From positions 5,442,501 to 5,506,500 of the forward strand of contig NZ_CP016808.1 of the NCBI RefSeq assembly GCF_002741035.1: 64,000 nt of DNA. The letters run 5' to 3'. The translations under genes and the position numbers were made by a program. The notes below the pieces were generated by a model. That model was not told the DNA's origin. It saw nothing but the letters and a program-made list of their open reading frames with translations, and did no database searches. Of the stretch, positions 52,132-62,426 are shown in pieces (the first letter of the stretch is position 1; the number at the start of each line of letters is the position of its first letter). The stretch is from Paenibacillus sp. BIHB 4019. GTDB lineage: Bacteria > Bacillota > Bacilli > Paenibacillales > Paenibacillaceae.

Positions 52132-52185
52132 TTGATTTGTAAGCAACATAAATAATCACTAAGAAGAAATAAGGGGGAATACGAA

Positions 52186-53505
52186 ATGAAGAAGCAAGCT
52201 AAAAAAGTTGTTCTCGCCCTCATGGCGTCCGCACTCATGCTGGCTACCGCTTGTGGCAGCAACGCAGGAACGAATTCGGAAACAGGCACTAATGCAGGTA
52301 CGAACAGCGGTGGCGGCGACAAGCCGATAACGCTTCGCATGGCATGGTGGGGTTCTGAAACGCGCCACGAATACACGAAAAAAGTCATTGACCTTTACAA
52401 AACGAAAAATCCAAATGTAACGATTGAAGTTGAATATGCAAACTATGATGATTATTGGAAAAAAATCGCTCCGCAAGCAGCAGCTAATGAGCTTCCGGAC
52501 ATTATGCAAATTGATACTGGCTACTATGCACAGTATGCAGGCAAAGGCCAACTGGCAGACCTGACGCCATACTTCGGCAAAGAAATTGATGTAACCAACA
52601 TTTCTGAAAATGCTTTGAACGGTGGTAAATTGGGCGATGGCGTGTTCGGGATGAACCTTGGCGTCAACTCTCTCGGCTTCCATTACGATCCAGCAACGCT
52701 TGCTAAAGCTGGCGTAGACAGCATCCCGGAAAATTGGTCGTGGGATGATTATCTGTCCATCGCGGCGAAAGCGAAAGAGAACGGCATTTATATCGACAGC
52801 GGCATGCGCGCAGAAGTATTCTTCGGCTACTACCTCCGTACAGTAGGCAAGAAGCTTTACAATGAGGCAGGCAATGGACTTGGCTATGAAGATGACCAAT
52901 TGTTCGTAGATTTCTTTGGCAAACTGGCTGATCTTGTAAAATCCGGCGCAGCGCCAACTCCAGATACACTCGCTCAAATTAAGGGTGTTGAAGATGATAT
53001 GACGGTGAAAGGCACGCAAATCGGCGTATGGCAGTGGTCCAACCAGTTTGTTGCCCTTCAGCAAGCGGTTAACCGTCCAATGAAATTTGCTCCAGCGTTA
53101 AACCCAGGCGCTAAAGAAGGTCTGTATCTGAAGCCAAGCATGTTCTTCTCGATTTCGAAAAACTCGAAAGCGAAAGAAGAAGCAGCGAAATTTATCAACT
53201 TCTTCGTTAATGATCCAGAAGCAAACAAGCTGATTCTTGGCGAGCGTGGCGTTCCAGTATCCAGCGTTATTAAAGAAGAGCTTAAACCGCTCTTGTCCCC
53301 AGAGCAAGTTCAAGTATTTGATTATGTAGCTTGGTCGGAAGAAAACAGCTCCCCAATGGATCCAGTTGATCCTATCGGTGCTATCGAAGTATTTGCATCG
53401 CTGAAAAGCTTGACGGAGCAACTGAACTACGGACAAATTTCGGCAGAAGATGCTGCTAAGAAATTTAGAAGTGAAGCAGAAAACGTATTGAAGAAAAATA
53501 AATAA
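52186..53505 (+). CDS. Sugar ABC transporter substrate-binding lipoprotein
   Basis: Extracytoplasmic solute-binding protein (family 1). The 439-residue product has a lipoprotein signal with LATAC (Cys about 23), a Gly/Asn/Thr spacer, then ITLRMAWWGSETRHEY, DIMQIDTGYY, and WSWDDYLSIAAKAKENG, typical of oligosaccharide binders. GGGGG-rich site precedes the ATG. A hairpin downstream (53519-53551) without a strong T-run probably stabilises the highly expressed 5' part of the operon. Confidence 0.93.
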   Translation: MKKQAKKVVLALMASALMLATACGSNAGTNSETGTNAGTNSGGGDKPITLRMAWWGSETRHEYTKKVIDLYKTKNPNVTIEVEYANYDDYWKKIAPQAAANELPDIMQIDTGYYAQYAGKGQLADLTPYFGKEIDVTNISENALNGGKLGDGVFGMNLGVNSLGFHYDPATLAKAGVDSIPENWSWDDYLSIAAKAKENGIYIDSGMRAEVFFGYYLRTVGKKLYNEAGNGLGYEDDQLFVDFFGKLADLVKSGAAPTPDTLAQIKGVEDDMTVKGTQIGVWQWSNQFVALQQAVNRPMKFAPALNPGAKEGLYLKPSMFFSISKNSKAKEEAAKFINFFVNDPEANKLILGERGVPVSSVIKEELKPLLSPEQVQVFDYVAWSEENSSPMDPVDPIGAIEVFASLKSLTEQLNYGQISAEDAAKKFRSEAENVLKKNK

Positions 53506-53518
53506 AAGTTGGAAAAGC

Positions 53519-53551
53519 GGGCGATGGCGCTTATAAGATGGCCCATCGCCC
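53519..53551 (+). repeat. Intercistronic hairpin after the binding protein gene
   Basis: GGGCGATGG and CCATCGCCC pair over nine bases around a 15-base loop; the tail is only TTCCCTT. It may cause partial termination or protect the upstream mRNA, giving more binding protein than permease. Confidence 0.6.
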
Positions 53552-53601
53552 TTCCCTTAAACCGACTTAATAGACTTCACTAGGAGCAGGAGCTGGTTAC
53601 G

Positions 53602-54501
53602 ATGAAATCATTGGCCTTCCGCAACAATCTCGTTGGATACACGTTTATATCACCGTTTGTCATTGGCTTTCTAATTTTCACCCTCATACCTGCAGCTGCG
53701 TCCCTTTATTTCTCCTTTACGGATTATGATTTGCTGTCATCGCCCAGCTGGATAGGGCTTGAAAATTATACGTCCATGTTCACCTCGGATGACCGCTATT
53801 TGCAATCGCTTAAGGTTACGATGCTTTACGTGTTTCTGGGTGTTCCACTGCGGCTGATTTTCGCTTTATTCGTCGCTATGATCTTGAATACAACCTCGAA
53901 AGCTGTCGGGTTATATAGAACGGTGTATTATTTGCCTTCCATTATTGGAGGAAGCGTCGCAGTATCGATTATGTGGCGGAACCTGTTTGGCGATCAAGGG
54001 ATTATCAATGTGATGCTTAATTCGATAGGCGTAGACAGCGTACGCTGGTTCGGCGATCCAAATGCCGCATTGTTCATGCTCGTCACGTTATCAGTATGGC
54101 AGTTTGGTTCCTCGATGTTGATTTTCCTGGCGGGACTGAAAAATATCCCTAATGAATTGTACGAAGCATCCGGTGTTGACGGTGCGGGCTTCTTTACAAA
54201 GTTTTTCCGCATTACCTTGCCAATGCTGACTCCGATTATTTTGTTCAATCTGATTATGCAATTAATTAGTGCATTCATGACCTTCGTTCCGGCCTACATT
54301 ATTTCCAAAGGTGAAGGCGGTCCGCTAGATGGCACGCTGCTGTACTCCTTGTATCTGTTCCGTCAAGCCTTCGTATTCTTCGATATGGGTTATGCTTCTG
54401 CAATGGCATGGGTCATGCTCATCATCGTTGGCATTTTGACAGCAGTCGTATTCGCAACATCCAAGCTATGGGTTCACTATGAATCGGAAGGAGGCCGCTA
54501 A
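53602..54501 (+). CDS. Sugar ABC transporter permease 1
   Basis: A 299-residue inner-membrane permease with six helices. The coupling-loop signature [22 protein letters not shown] (first part [12 protein letters not shown]) contacts an ATPase that is not encoded nearby; Firmicutes often share one MsmK-type ATPase among several importers. GGAGCTGG precedes the ATG. It is two bases from permease 2. Confidence 0.93.
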   Translation: MKSLAFRNNLVGYTFISPFVIGFLIFTLIPAAASLYFSFTDYDLLSSPSWIGLENYTSMFTSDDRYLQSLKVTMLYVFLGVPLRLIFALFVAMILNTTSKAVGLYRTVYYLPSIIGGSVAVSIMWRNLFGDQGIINVMLNSIGVDSVRWFGDPNAALFMLVTLSVWQFGSSMLIFLAGLKNIPNELYEASGVDGAGFFTKFFRITLPMLTPIILFNLIMQLISAFMTFVPAYIISKGEGGPLDGTLLYSLYLFRQAFVFFDMGYASAMAWVMLIIVGILTAVVFATSKLWVHYESEGGR

Positions 54502-54503
54502 AC

Positions 54504-55340
54504 ATGATATTGAAAAAATTTAAGTGGCCGATTTATCATATTTTCGTTGGCCTGCTGGCGATCGTTATGGTGTATCCCGTTATTTGGCTGCTGATGAGCT
54601 CATTTAAGCCTAGTAATCTTATTTTCACAACTTCCAGCTCGCTCATTCCTGATCCATGGATTTGGAGCAACTACGTTACAGGCTGGATTGGGTCCTCTGG
54701 GCAATCATTTATGGGTTTTATTACAAACTCGCTGAAAATCGTTATTTTCTCGACGATCGGTGCCGTATTGTCATCAGCTTTTATCGCCTTCGGTTTTGCT
54801 CGTCTGCAGTTTAAGGGCAGAGCGATCTGGTTCGCGGTGATGATGGTTACGCTGATGCTGCCGCATGACGTTGTACTCGTTCCGCAATACATTATGTTTT
54901 CCAAGTTGGGCTGGATCGGTACGATTTCACCGATTGTTGTACCTCAATACTTCGGTGTTCCGTTCTTTATCTTCCTGATGGTTCAATTTATTCGGACCAT
55001 TCCAAGAGAGATGGATGAAGCGGCTACGATTGACGGAGTTGGGAAGTTCGGATTGTTTTTACGCATTATCCTGCCGCTTATTATTCCGGCGCTGGCAACA
55101 GCTTCGATTTTCTCCTTCTACTGGCGTTGGGAAGATTTGATGGGCCCATTGCTTTATCTGAATAAACCAAGCTCTTATACCGTATCGCTCGGTTTGAAAA
55201 TGTTCCTCGATAGCGAAAGTGTATCCAACTGGGGTGCCATGTTCGCAATGTCGATCGTAAGCTTGATTCCGGTTTTAGGCGTATTCTTCTTATTCCAGCG
55301 CTATATCGTTGAAGGAATAAGCACAAGCGGGTTGAAATAG
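54504..55340 (+). CDS. Sugar ABC transporter permease 2
   Basis: A 278-residue MalG/UgpE-type permease with six helices and the EAA loop [20 protein letters not shown]. It starts two bases after permease 1, preceded by GGAGG within that gene, so both are probably made in equal amounts. Substrate is suggested by the following GH105-like hydrolase. Confidence 0.93.
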   Translation: MILKKFKWPIYHIFVGLLAIVMVYPVIWLLMSSFKPSNLIFTTSSSLIPDPWIWSNYVTGWIGSSGQSFMGFITNSLKIVIFSTIGAVLSSAFIAFGFARLQFKGRAIWFAVMMVTLMLPHDVVLVPQYIMFSKLGWIGTISPIVVPQYFGVPFFIFLMVQFIRTIPREMDEAATIDGVGKFGLFLRIILPLIIPALATASIFSFYWRWEDLMGPLLYLNKPSSYTVSLGLKMFLDSESVSNWGAMFAMSIVSLIPVLGVFFLFQRYIVEGISTSGLK

Positions 55341-55369
55341 TGACGATGATTAATGAGGAGACGAGTGAA

Positions 55370-56404
55370 ATGCCACAACTGCAATTTGATGAGCAACATT
55401 TACGCGAAGTAATCGATAAAGTCGTAGACCGTACATTCCGCATGGATTTTGGTTGGGATTGGCCCGGCGGCGTTGCATTTTTCGGTGTATGTGAAGCTTA
55501 TGAGGCAACGGGGAATGAAACATACTTAACGCTGCTTAAAGAATGGGTGGACGAGAAGCTTGAGGATGATCTTCCTAAGCTGTCGGTTAATGGCGTATCG
55601 ATTGGTCACGCTCTCATTACGTTATATAAGGCAACCGATGACCGCAAGTATTTAGAGATTGCGATCAAAATGGCAGATTATTTGCAAAACGATGCGGTAC
55701 GGTTTGCCGAAGGCATTTTCCAGCATACGGTTAATTCTGAAACGTACAATTTCCCTGAGCAGGCTTGGGTCGATACGATGATGATGGCGGGTTACTTCCT
55801 CATTCGCATGGGCGAGCTTCTGGGACGGGAAGACTATTTGGAGGACGGCTTGCTGCAATACCATGGTCATGAGCGTGTACTGCAAGACCCTGTCAGCAAC
55901 TTGTATTATCATGGCTGGGATAATATTGCGCAAAACCATATGTCGAGCATTTTCTGGGCACGCGGCAATGGCTGGGCTGCGCTTACGATGGCCAAAGCGC
56001 TCCCGCTCATTGCCGTACAGCACCCATCCTTTATGATTATTGAAGGGTCGCTGCGCGATCAGGCCGCTACGCTGGTGCGCCTGCAATCAGAGAAGGGACT
56101 CTGGCATACGATTGTAAACGATCCTGCTTCCTATGAGGAAACGTCCGGTTCGGCAGGCATCGCGGCAGGCTTGTTCACTTTTGGGTCGCTGTACAATAAA
56201 TATATCCAGAAGTCGATCGACGGTATTTTGGAGCAAATTACCGAAGATGGCGCTGTACAAGGCGTATCGGCTGGAACGGCTGTTATGAATGATGCGGAAG
56301 GCTATAAAGGAGTATCCTGCAAACGAATTCAAGGCTGGGGCCAAGGTTTGACACTCGCTTTCCTGGCGACGGTGCTGCAATCGAAAAAACGCGAGTTTTC
56401 GTAG
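55370..56404 (+). CDS. GH105-like unsaturated uronyl hydrolase (YteR-like)
   Basis: A 344-residue cytosolic alpha/alpha-barrel hydrolase. GH105 enzymes hydrolyse the 4,5-unsaturated galacturonyl residue left at the end of pectin fragments by lyases. The catalytic Asp is probably in AWVDTMMMAGYFL (compare YteR D143), with WARGNGWAAL and SGSAGIAAG conserved. ATG 55370 is chosen because GGAG lies nine bases upstream; the frame extends to a GTG at 55340 overlapping the permease stop. It lies in an operon with the ABC transporter. Confidence 0.9.
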   Translation: MPQLQFDEQHLREVIDKVVDRTFRMDFGWDWPGGVAFFGVCEAYEATGNETYLTLLKEWVDEKLEDDLPKLSVNGVSIGHALITLYKATDDRKYLEIAIKMADYLQNDAVRFAEGIFQHTVNSETYNFPEQAWVDTMMMAGYFLIRMGELLGREDYLEDGLLQYHGHERVLQDPVSNLYYHGWDNIAQNHMSSIFWARGNGWAALTMAKALPLIAVQHPSFMIIEGSLRDQAATLVRLQSEKGLWHTIVNDPASYEETSGSAGIAAGLFTFGSLYNKYIQKSIDGILEQITEDGAVQGVSAGTAVMNDAEGYKGVSCKRIQGWGQGLTLAFLATVLQSKKREFS

Positions 56405-56435
56405 GAGACCGCCTGTGCAATAGCTGGACAAAAAA

Positions 56436-56488
56436 ATGCAGTAAAAAACGCTTCTCCACTTAAGGTGGGGAGGCGTTTTTTACTGCAT
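56436..56488. terminator. Bidirectional terminator between GH105 gene and MFS gene
   Basis: ATGCAGTAAAAAACGC (56436-56451) and GCGTTTTTTACTGCAT (56473-56488) are perfect complements, with further pairing inside, between convergent genes. Confidence 0.9.
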
Positions 56489-56494
56489 GCTTAT

Positions 56495-57745
56495 TTACTC
56501 AGTCAAAGCCTTCTCTGCTGCAGGAGCAATGCCGCTCTGCAACTTAAACAGCGGAAGGAGAATGGCTACCCCTAGAAGGAAAAATAAACCTGCAATGATA
56601 TACATAGGCACGAGTGAAATCGCATTTTTCATCAAGCCCGACAACATCATCGTAACGACCATCGAGCCCATAAACATAGGGGTTAAGATGCCATTTACGC
56701 GACCGATAAACGATTCCTTCGTATTTTGCAAAATTAGAGTGTTAATTCCGATTTGGATGCAAGGCAAAGCTAAGCCGCTAATAAATTGAAGACTAAGCGT
56801 GAACCAGTAATCCTTCGATAATCCCATTCCGATCATGGCGATACTATCGATTGTCATGCCAAGCGCTAAAAGCTTCTGCGGCGATAGTTTACTGGAGAAG
56901 CTCATCGCAAGCACGCCGCCGATAATCATGGCTATCCCATTTACTAATAGAAACCACTGCAAATAATCCTCCGGTTTCCCAAGCCGCTCTGTAATAAGAA
57001 AGATGCCCATCGGCTGAATTAAGCCAAGCCCAAGCCCAGCGGCAATGAAGCCGCCGCCAAGGGTACGAAGTATTTTACTGGACCATACGTAGCGAAAGCC
57101 TGCTTTAATGTCTTCTAGCACGCGGGATTGCTGCTGCTCTCCAGCTTCATCACGATCACGAGGCAGGAAAGCTAGCGAAAGAGCAGATAATAGAAAGGCT
57201 GCGCCCATTACGCCAATGGCCGTCTCGATGCCATAGCTTTGATAAACAAACGTACCAACGACGGGGCCGAATATCATAAAGACGGCGAACAGTGTCTGAT
57301 AAAGCGACATACCCGTCTGGACCAGATGTTCGGGGACATGGAGCTTGAACAGCTTCATGCCAGCAGGCTGAGAAAATTGCGACAAAATAGCTGAAATTAA
57401 GGTGGCAAAAAAGACGGCATGCCAAGTTCCATTTTCCATGGCGAATAATACGGCCAAAATGGATACGGCGCTTAACAGGTCGCACCACACCATCGTCTTT
57501 TTCGGCCTCCAGCGGTCGGCGAACGTCCCGCCAATAAACGAAAATACGAAGATTGGCGCGAACTCCGCAACGGAGATGAGCGATACGGCGAAGGCATCAT
57601 CATTAGTCATTTTTTTTACATAAAGCAAAACCGCAATATTTCGTACCCAGATGCCGATTTGCAAAAATAAAGTGGACATCAATATTGCTTGCACAAATCG
57701 ATTGCTTAACAGCGATAATGCTGAAGCAGGTTGAGTGGCTGTCAT
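56495..57745 (-). CDS. MFS transporter
   Basis: A 416-residue, 12-helix transporter of the MFS_3 type (like macrolide-efflux or enterobactin-exporter relatives). Seen features are GGTFADRWRPKKTMVW (loop 2-3 motif A) and PRDRDEAGEQQQS in the central loop. The substrate is unknown. The ATG at 57745 follows AGGTG; an in-frame GTG at 57754 is possible. Confidence 0.85.
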   Translation of the reverse strand: MTATQPASALSLLSNRFVQAILMSTLFLQIGIWVRNIAVLLYVKKMTNDDAFAVSLISVAEFAPIFVFSFIGGTFADRWRPKKTMVWCDLLSAVSILAVLFAMENGTWHAVFFATLISAILSQFSQPAGMKLFKLHVPEHLVQTGMSLYQTLFAVFMIFGPVVGTFVYQSYGIETAIGVMGAAFLLSALSLAFLPRDRDEAGEQQQSRVLEDIKAGFRYVWSSKILRTLGGGFIAAGLGLGLIQPMGIFLITERLGKPEDYLQWFLLVNGIAMIIGGVLAMSFSSKLSPQKLLALGMTIDSIAMIGMGLSKDYWFTLSLQFISGLALPCIQIGINTLILQNTKESFIGRVNGILTPMFMGSMVVTMMLSGLMKNAISLVPMYIIAGLFFLLGVAILLPLFKLQSGIAPAAEKALTE

Positions 57746-58003
57746 CCTTTTCACCTATCCTTTTTCACTTTTTAAGCAGCGTTGTATTCAATGGGGATTT
57801 TACAGGACATTCCAGTGTGAAAAAAGGCTCGCTAGAACGAAAGTGTACTCCGCCTTAAGACGGATAAAGGGGAGCTTCTGGCGTCTAAATAGGATATCTA
57901 TAACTATATTATTTTGTATTTCTAGCAGGTAAATATAGTATTTTTGTCGAAATTCCATGGATGTTGTTGAACTCTATCGAATACAGACAAGGGGCTTGTT
58001 TAC

Positions 58004-59494
58004 ATGCATTTGTTTTTGAGAAAAAGGCTGTTATTATGGCTGCTTATTTTGGCGATTGTGCTGCCTACTCTAGTTGCAGCGAGTGGAGGGGGCTCCAAGC
58101 AAGCGATTATAAATCCAAAACAGCTCTACAGCTATGAAAGAATGACGCGTGATATGAAGAAGCTCGCTGAAGCTTATCCTGAGCTGATCCGTTATCGGAG
58201 CCTCGGAAAAAGTGAATATGGGCGCGAGCTGTGGGTGATGGAAATTGGCAATGGTCCTGTTAATGTATTGCTGAATGCATCCCATCATGCAAGGGAATGG
58301 ATGACAACCATTACGGTCATGAATATGGCGGAAACGATGGCTGCAAGCGCAGCTAAGCAAGGAGTGTGGAAGCAGCTGAATACGGCTGATTTATTCGATC
58401 ACATCACGTTTCACATTGTGCCTATGGTTAATCCCGATGGCGTAACCCTCCAACAAAAAGGGCTAGTTGCTTTTCCGCAGCAAAATCATGCCGAATTAAT
58501 CAAAATGAACAAAAATAGCCGGGATTTCAAGCGCTGGAAAGCTAATGGCAAAGGTATCGATTTGAACAGGCAGTATCCCGCCGATTGGGACACGATACGC
58601 CAAGCCGAATATGCGCCTTCCTATAAAAATTATAAAGGCAAAAAGCCGCTGGAAGCGAAAGAAGCCCAGCTTATGTACAATTTCACCAAACAAATAAAGC
58701 CGGAAATCGCAATCTCCTATCACTCGTCTGGTGAAATCATATTTTGGAATTTTAAGACGAAAGCATCTAATTTGCCAAGAGACCGGGCATTTGTCCAAGC
58801 TTACGCAGCCATGACGGGCTACCGGGCGGTAGCTCCAGAAGCTAATCCTTCGGGGGGCGGTTTTACCGATTGGTTTATTACCGAGTTCGGCAAACCGGCC
58901 CTTACGCCAGAAATAGCTCCTGCTGTAGGAGAGACGAATGTACCGCTGAGCTACTGGGACCGAATTTGGAAGCAGCACAAGGATACGATGTGGCTCATTG
59001 GGACGACGGCTTACGAGCAAGCGATGCTGGAAGAAAAAGCAAAAAAAGCGTCTGCCACCATTGAGCTGACCACGCCAGCGACATCTTATCGTTATCCGGT
59101 TCTGAACCGGGAAACAGCTAGCAGCGTAAAATCAGGTGTCTATAAGGTGACGAGAGAAAAAGGAAGCTGGTATGAGATTCAAATAAGCGGGCAAGGGAGC
59201 AGATGGATAGCTAAAAGCGTGGCGAAGCCGTGGAGCAAGCCAGTTCCGACTCCAATATCAACTCCAACATCAAGCCCAAGTCCAAATCCGACACCGACTG
59301 CAAGTCCTATTGTGACCCCGCCTTCACCTAGCATGGGGGCACCGATCGCGTCGGAGCCATCGTCGGAGCCATCGGCAGAGCAGGGGCCGACGGCTCCTTC
59401 AGCAACTGAAATTCCAATAGTGGAGGGGGTGCCGGCGGAAAATTCGGGATCGAGCGAGATTCCAACACCGATTCCAGCCCCCAGCTCAACTTGA
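58004..59494 (+). CDS. Secreted M14-family zinc carboxypeptidase
   Basis: A 496-residue exported peptidase. The signal peptide spans about residues 1-27. The M14 domain shows the zinc motif HHAREW (His, Glu; about 95), GIDLNRQYPADWD, ISYHSSGE (second zinc His) and the catalytic Glu in TPEIAP (about 304). An SH3-like segment (about 345-410, WYEIQISGQGSRWI) and a Pro/Ser/Thr tail follow, which suggests wall attachment. Bacillales relatives include gamma-D-glutamyl-diaminopimelate peptidases; the substrate is unproven. The ATG follows GGGGC. Confidence 0.9.
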   Translation: MHLFLRKRLLLWLLILAIVLPTLVAASGGGSKQAIINPKQLYSYERMTRDMKKLAEAYPELIRYRSLGKSEYGRELWVMEIGNGPVNVLLNASHHAREWMTTITVMNMAETMAASAAKQGVWKQLNTADLFDHITFHIVPMVNPDGVTLQQKGLVAFPQQNHAELIKMNKNSRDFKRWKANGKGIDLNRQYPADWDTIRQAEYAPSYKNYKGKKPLEAKEAQLMYNFTKQIKPEIAISYHSSGEIIFWNFKTKASNLPRDRAFVQAYAAMTGYRAVAPEANPSGGGFTDWFITEFGKPALTPEIAPAVGETNVPLSYWDRIWKQHKDTMWLIGTTAYEQAMLEEKAKKASATIELTTPATSYRYPVLNRETASSVKSGVYKVTREKGSWYEIQISGQGSRWIAKSVAKPWSKPVPTPISTPTSSPSPNPTPTASPIVTPPSPSMGAPIASEPSSEPSAEQGPTAPSATEIPIVEGVPAENSGSSEIPTPIPAPSST

Positions 59495-59564
59495 AACTAA
59501 AACGATTCAAGGTGAAACGGCTGCCGCCGCCCTCTAAAAATTTTATACTTTCCTATATTTTTAG

Positions 59565-59608
59565 AAAGCATGCAGAGAGCGAATGAGCTACACCCTGCAT
59601 GCTTTTTT
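59565..59608 (+). terminator. Terminator after the M14 peptidase gene
   Basis: AAAGCATGCAG (59565-59575) pairs with CTGCATGCTTT (59595-59605), followed by TTT. Confidence 0.85.
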
Positions 59609-59612
59609 GCTG

Positions 59613-59813
59613 CACATTTTTTGGCGGAAAAAGGGCCGGATTTGGGGCATAACCGCTATAATCCTTAGCTCACATTTGGCTGTAACCCTTGCGCCACAAG
59701 GGATTGCGCTACAACATATGGCGTGGTGATTATAGGCAAACCGCCCCAGCGGAGTATACGATAAAAGGGTAACAAACGCACCTAAATGAATTCCAAATTC
59801 GGGAGGTCAAAGC
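59613..59813. other. Gap before the second sugar ABC operon
   Basis: No ORF of note. TATAAT occurs at 59657-59662 but no good -35 lies 16-18 bases upstream. AACCCTTGCGCCACAAGGGATT forms a small hairpin near 59683-59704. I see no clear regulator site. Confidence 0.35.
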
Positions 59814-61370
59814 ATGAGAAAGAAACAAGCGGCAACAACATTTCGCGTCTTATGTACAACGACATTAGCAGGCTGCATTTTGGCAGGCTGTGCATCAGGT
59901 TCAGGCGTGAACGAGGGAAGCGCAACTTCAGGCACCAATCAAGGAGGCGCACCTACGAGCGAAACACAAGCTCCTTTTAAACTGACCATAATGACAAACT
60001 TGCATACACCGGAAGTTCCTACGGATGCTATTGAGAAAATGCTAGAGGAAAAAACGAACACGGATTTGACGATTAACTGGGTGCCGGACGGCAGCTATGA
60101 AGAAAAACTAAACTCGTCATTTGCAACCGGTTCCTTGCCTCAGGCCGTTTACATGAAAAATCAGACGACCTACATTTTATTCCGCGATGCCATTCGCAAC
60201 AATCAATTTTGGGAAATTGGCCCGTTCATTAAGGACTACCCGAATTTAAGCAAGCTCGATGAGCTGGTTGTAAAAAATACAGCGGTAGACGGCAAAACGT
60301 ATGCCATCTATCAAGAGCGTCCGCTATCGCGCCAAGGCATTATTTTCCGCAAAGACTGGGCGGATAAGCTAGGGCTCGCTGCACCAAAAACGACGGATGA
60401 GCTTTACAATATGCTGAAGCAGTTTAAGGAAGGCGATCCGGACGGCAACGGCAAGGCCGACACGATGGGGCTGACCGACCGCAGCGATTTGGTGTATGGC
60501 GCCTTTAAGACGGTCGCCTCGTATTTTGGCACCCCGAACAACTGGGGCTTGGCAGATGGCAAGCTGCAGCCGGAATTTATGTTCCCGCAGTATAAAGAAA
60601 CGATGGATTTCTTCAAAAAGCTGTATGACGAAGGCCTAATCAATAAAGATTTCCCGGTTACGAGCAAGGAAGATCAGCAAAATCTGGTCATTACAGGAAA
60701 AGCGGGCATGTACATTGGCTCGATGGCGGATGTGCAAAGCTTGCATCAAAAAACCGTCGAAATTAATCCAAATGCCCTTTACGATGTAGCGAACCACATT
60801 AGCGGACCAGACGGCAATGCGGGCATTTGGTCGATTCCAGGTTATGGAAACCTAGTATTGTTCCCGAAATCGTCTGTTAAATCGGAAGAAGAGCTGAAAA
60901 GCATCCTGGCTTTCTTTGACAAGCTGATGGAGCCAGAGCTGGCTAACCTTGTGAAATGGGGAGTTCCAGACAAGCATTACACCATTGTTGAAGGCGGCTT
61001 AGTCCAAAAGGCCGAAGATACGAAGATGACCGACCGCGAGCAAAAGCCATATGAAATTTTGCAAGTGGGCGGCGAAAGCACGATTGATATGCTGCGTGCC
61101 TACAATAAGCTTCCAGCTAAAGCAAAAGCTGAAGAACTTATTATCGAAAACAACAGCATGCTCATTAACGATCCAACAGCAGCGCTTGATTCCAAAACAT
61201 TCGGTTTGAAGGGCGTAGAGCTTCAGCAAATTATTAACGATGCGACATACCGCTATATTTTGGGCAATCTGGACGCGGCAGGATTTGATGGTGAAATCGA
61301 GCGTTGGAAAAAAGGCGGCGGCGAGAGCATCATTGCGGAATACAATGAATCTTTGGCTAAATCGCAATAG
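59814..61370 (+). CDS. Oligosaccharide-binding lipoprotein, LplA-like
   Basis: A 518-residue solute-binding protein. The lipobox is LAGCA (Cys near residue 25), followed by a Gly/Ser/Thr spacer. LTIMTNLHTPEVPTDA and DTMGLTDRSD (calcium-like loop DPDGNGKADTMG) match the LplA/YtcQ/family 1 long binders of Paenibacillus and Bacillus lpl/yte loci. GGGAGG precedes the ATG. It begins the second importer. Confidence 0.92.
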   Translation: MRKKQAATTFRVLCTTTLAGCILAGCASGSGVNEGSATSGTNQGGAPTSETQAPFKLTIMTNLHTPEVPTDAIEKMLEEKTNTDLTINWVPDGSYEEKLNSSFATGSLPQAVYMKNQTTYILFRDAIRNNQFWEIGPFIKDYPNLSKLDELVVKNTAVDGKTYAIYQERPLSRQGIIFRKDWADKLGLAAPKTTDELYNMLKQFKEGDPDGNGKADTMGLTDRSDLVYGAFKTVASYFGTPNNWGLADGKLQPEFMFPQYKETMDFFKKLYDEGLINKDFPVTSKEDQQNLVITGKAGMYIGSMADVQSLHQKTVEINPNALYDVANHISGPDGNAGIWSIPGYGNLVLFPKSSVKSEEELKSILAFFDKLMEPELANLVKWGVPDKHYTIVEGGLVQKAEDTKMTDREQKPYEILQVGGESTIDMLRAYNKLPAKAKAEELIIENNSMLINDPTAALDSKTFGLKGVELQQIINDATYRYILGNLDAAGFDGEIERWKKGGGESIIAEYNESLAKSQ

Positions 61371-61422
61371 GGCAATAGGAATAGAACTCCTGTAAAAACA
61401 GGGAACCGAAAGGATGTTTCAC

Positions 61423-62379
61423 ATGAGCAGCAACTCAGCTTCGGCAATAGCAGCCGTTAAGCCGGATATGAAGAAGCATGACCTTCGCCGGCGCATAATG
61501 AAAAACAAAGCCATCTATCTCATGATTTTGCCGGGACTGCTGTATTTTGTCTTATTCAAATATTTCCCCATGTGGGGGCTTGTGATCTCCTTCCAGGAAT
61601 ACCGTCCATACGACGGTATTCTCGGAAGTGATTGGGTAGGCTTCAAGCATTATCAGCGCTTGTTTACCGAGCCGATGTTTTGGACGATTTTTCGCAATAC
61701 GATTATCTTGTTTCTGATGAATTTAATTTTCTTTTTTCCCGTCCCTATCATACTCGCGATTTTGTTAAATGAAGTAAGGCTGCAAGCATTCAAGCGTTTT
61801 GTACAAACGATTGTGTACATTCCGCATTTTATGTCCTGGGTTATCATTGTATCGATTTCCTTCGTCATGGTCACGATGGATGGCGGGATGATCAATGAGG
61901 GCCTTGATGCGATGGGCATGCAGAAAATCAACTTTTTGCTAAGCGATGAATGGTTCCGGCCCATGTACATTGTGCAGGTCATCTGGCGTGAAGCAGGCTG
62001 GGGAACGATTGTGTACCTGGCGGCCATCGCGGCCATCGATCCGCAGCTGTACGAGGCATCGCGGATGGACGGTGCCAACCGTTTCCGCCAAATTTGGCAT
62101 ATTACATTGCCGTCGATCCGCAGCGTTATTGTAATCCTGCTCATTTTGAAAATTGGCGATGTGCTGGAGCTAGGATTTGAGCATGTGTATTTGCTGCTTA
62201 ACGCGATGAACCGGAATGTGGCGGAAATCTTTGATACGTATGTATATACAGCAGGGCTTAAACAGGGGCAGTTCAGCTATAGCACCGCGGTAGGCTTCTT
62301 CAAATCCTTCGTCGGTTTGGTATTGGTAATGTCTGCGAACTGGCTGGCCAAAAAATTCGGCGAAGAGGGCGTATATTAG
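61423..62379 (+). CDS. Sugar ABC transporter permease, LplB-like
   Basis: A 318-residue permease of the LplB/YteP class. A basic N-terminal tail (KPDMKKHDLRRRIMKN) leads to six helices; the EAA loop is LYEASRMDGANRFRQIWHIT. ATG 61423 is preferred because AAAGG lies nine bases before it; ATG 61414 directly abuts that site. Confidence 0.92.
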   Translation: MSSNSASAIAAVKPDMKKHDLRRRIMKNKAIYLMILPGLLYFVLFKYFPMWGLVISFQEYRPYDGILGSDWVGFKHYQRLFTEPMFWTIFRNTIILFLMNLIFFFPVPIILAILLNEVRLQAFKRFVQTIVYIPHFMSWVIIVSISFVMVTMDGGMINEGLDAMGMQKINFLLSDEWFRPMYIVQVIWREAGWGTIVYLAAIAAIDPQLYEASRMDGANRFRQIWHITLPSIRSVIVILLILKIGDVLELGFEHVYLLLNAMNRNVAEIFDTYVYTAGLKQGQFSYSTAVGFFKSFVGLVLVMSANWLAKKFGEEGVY

Positions 62380-62426
62380 GCTCCACGCTTGCCGCCGAAG
62401 CAACATCTTGAGGAGGAAAGGCTATT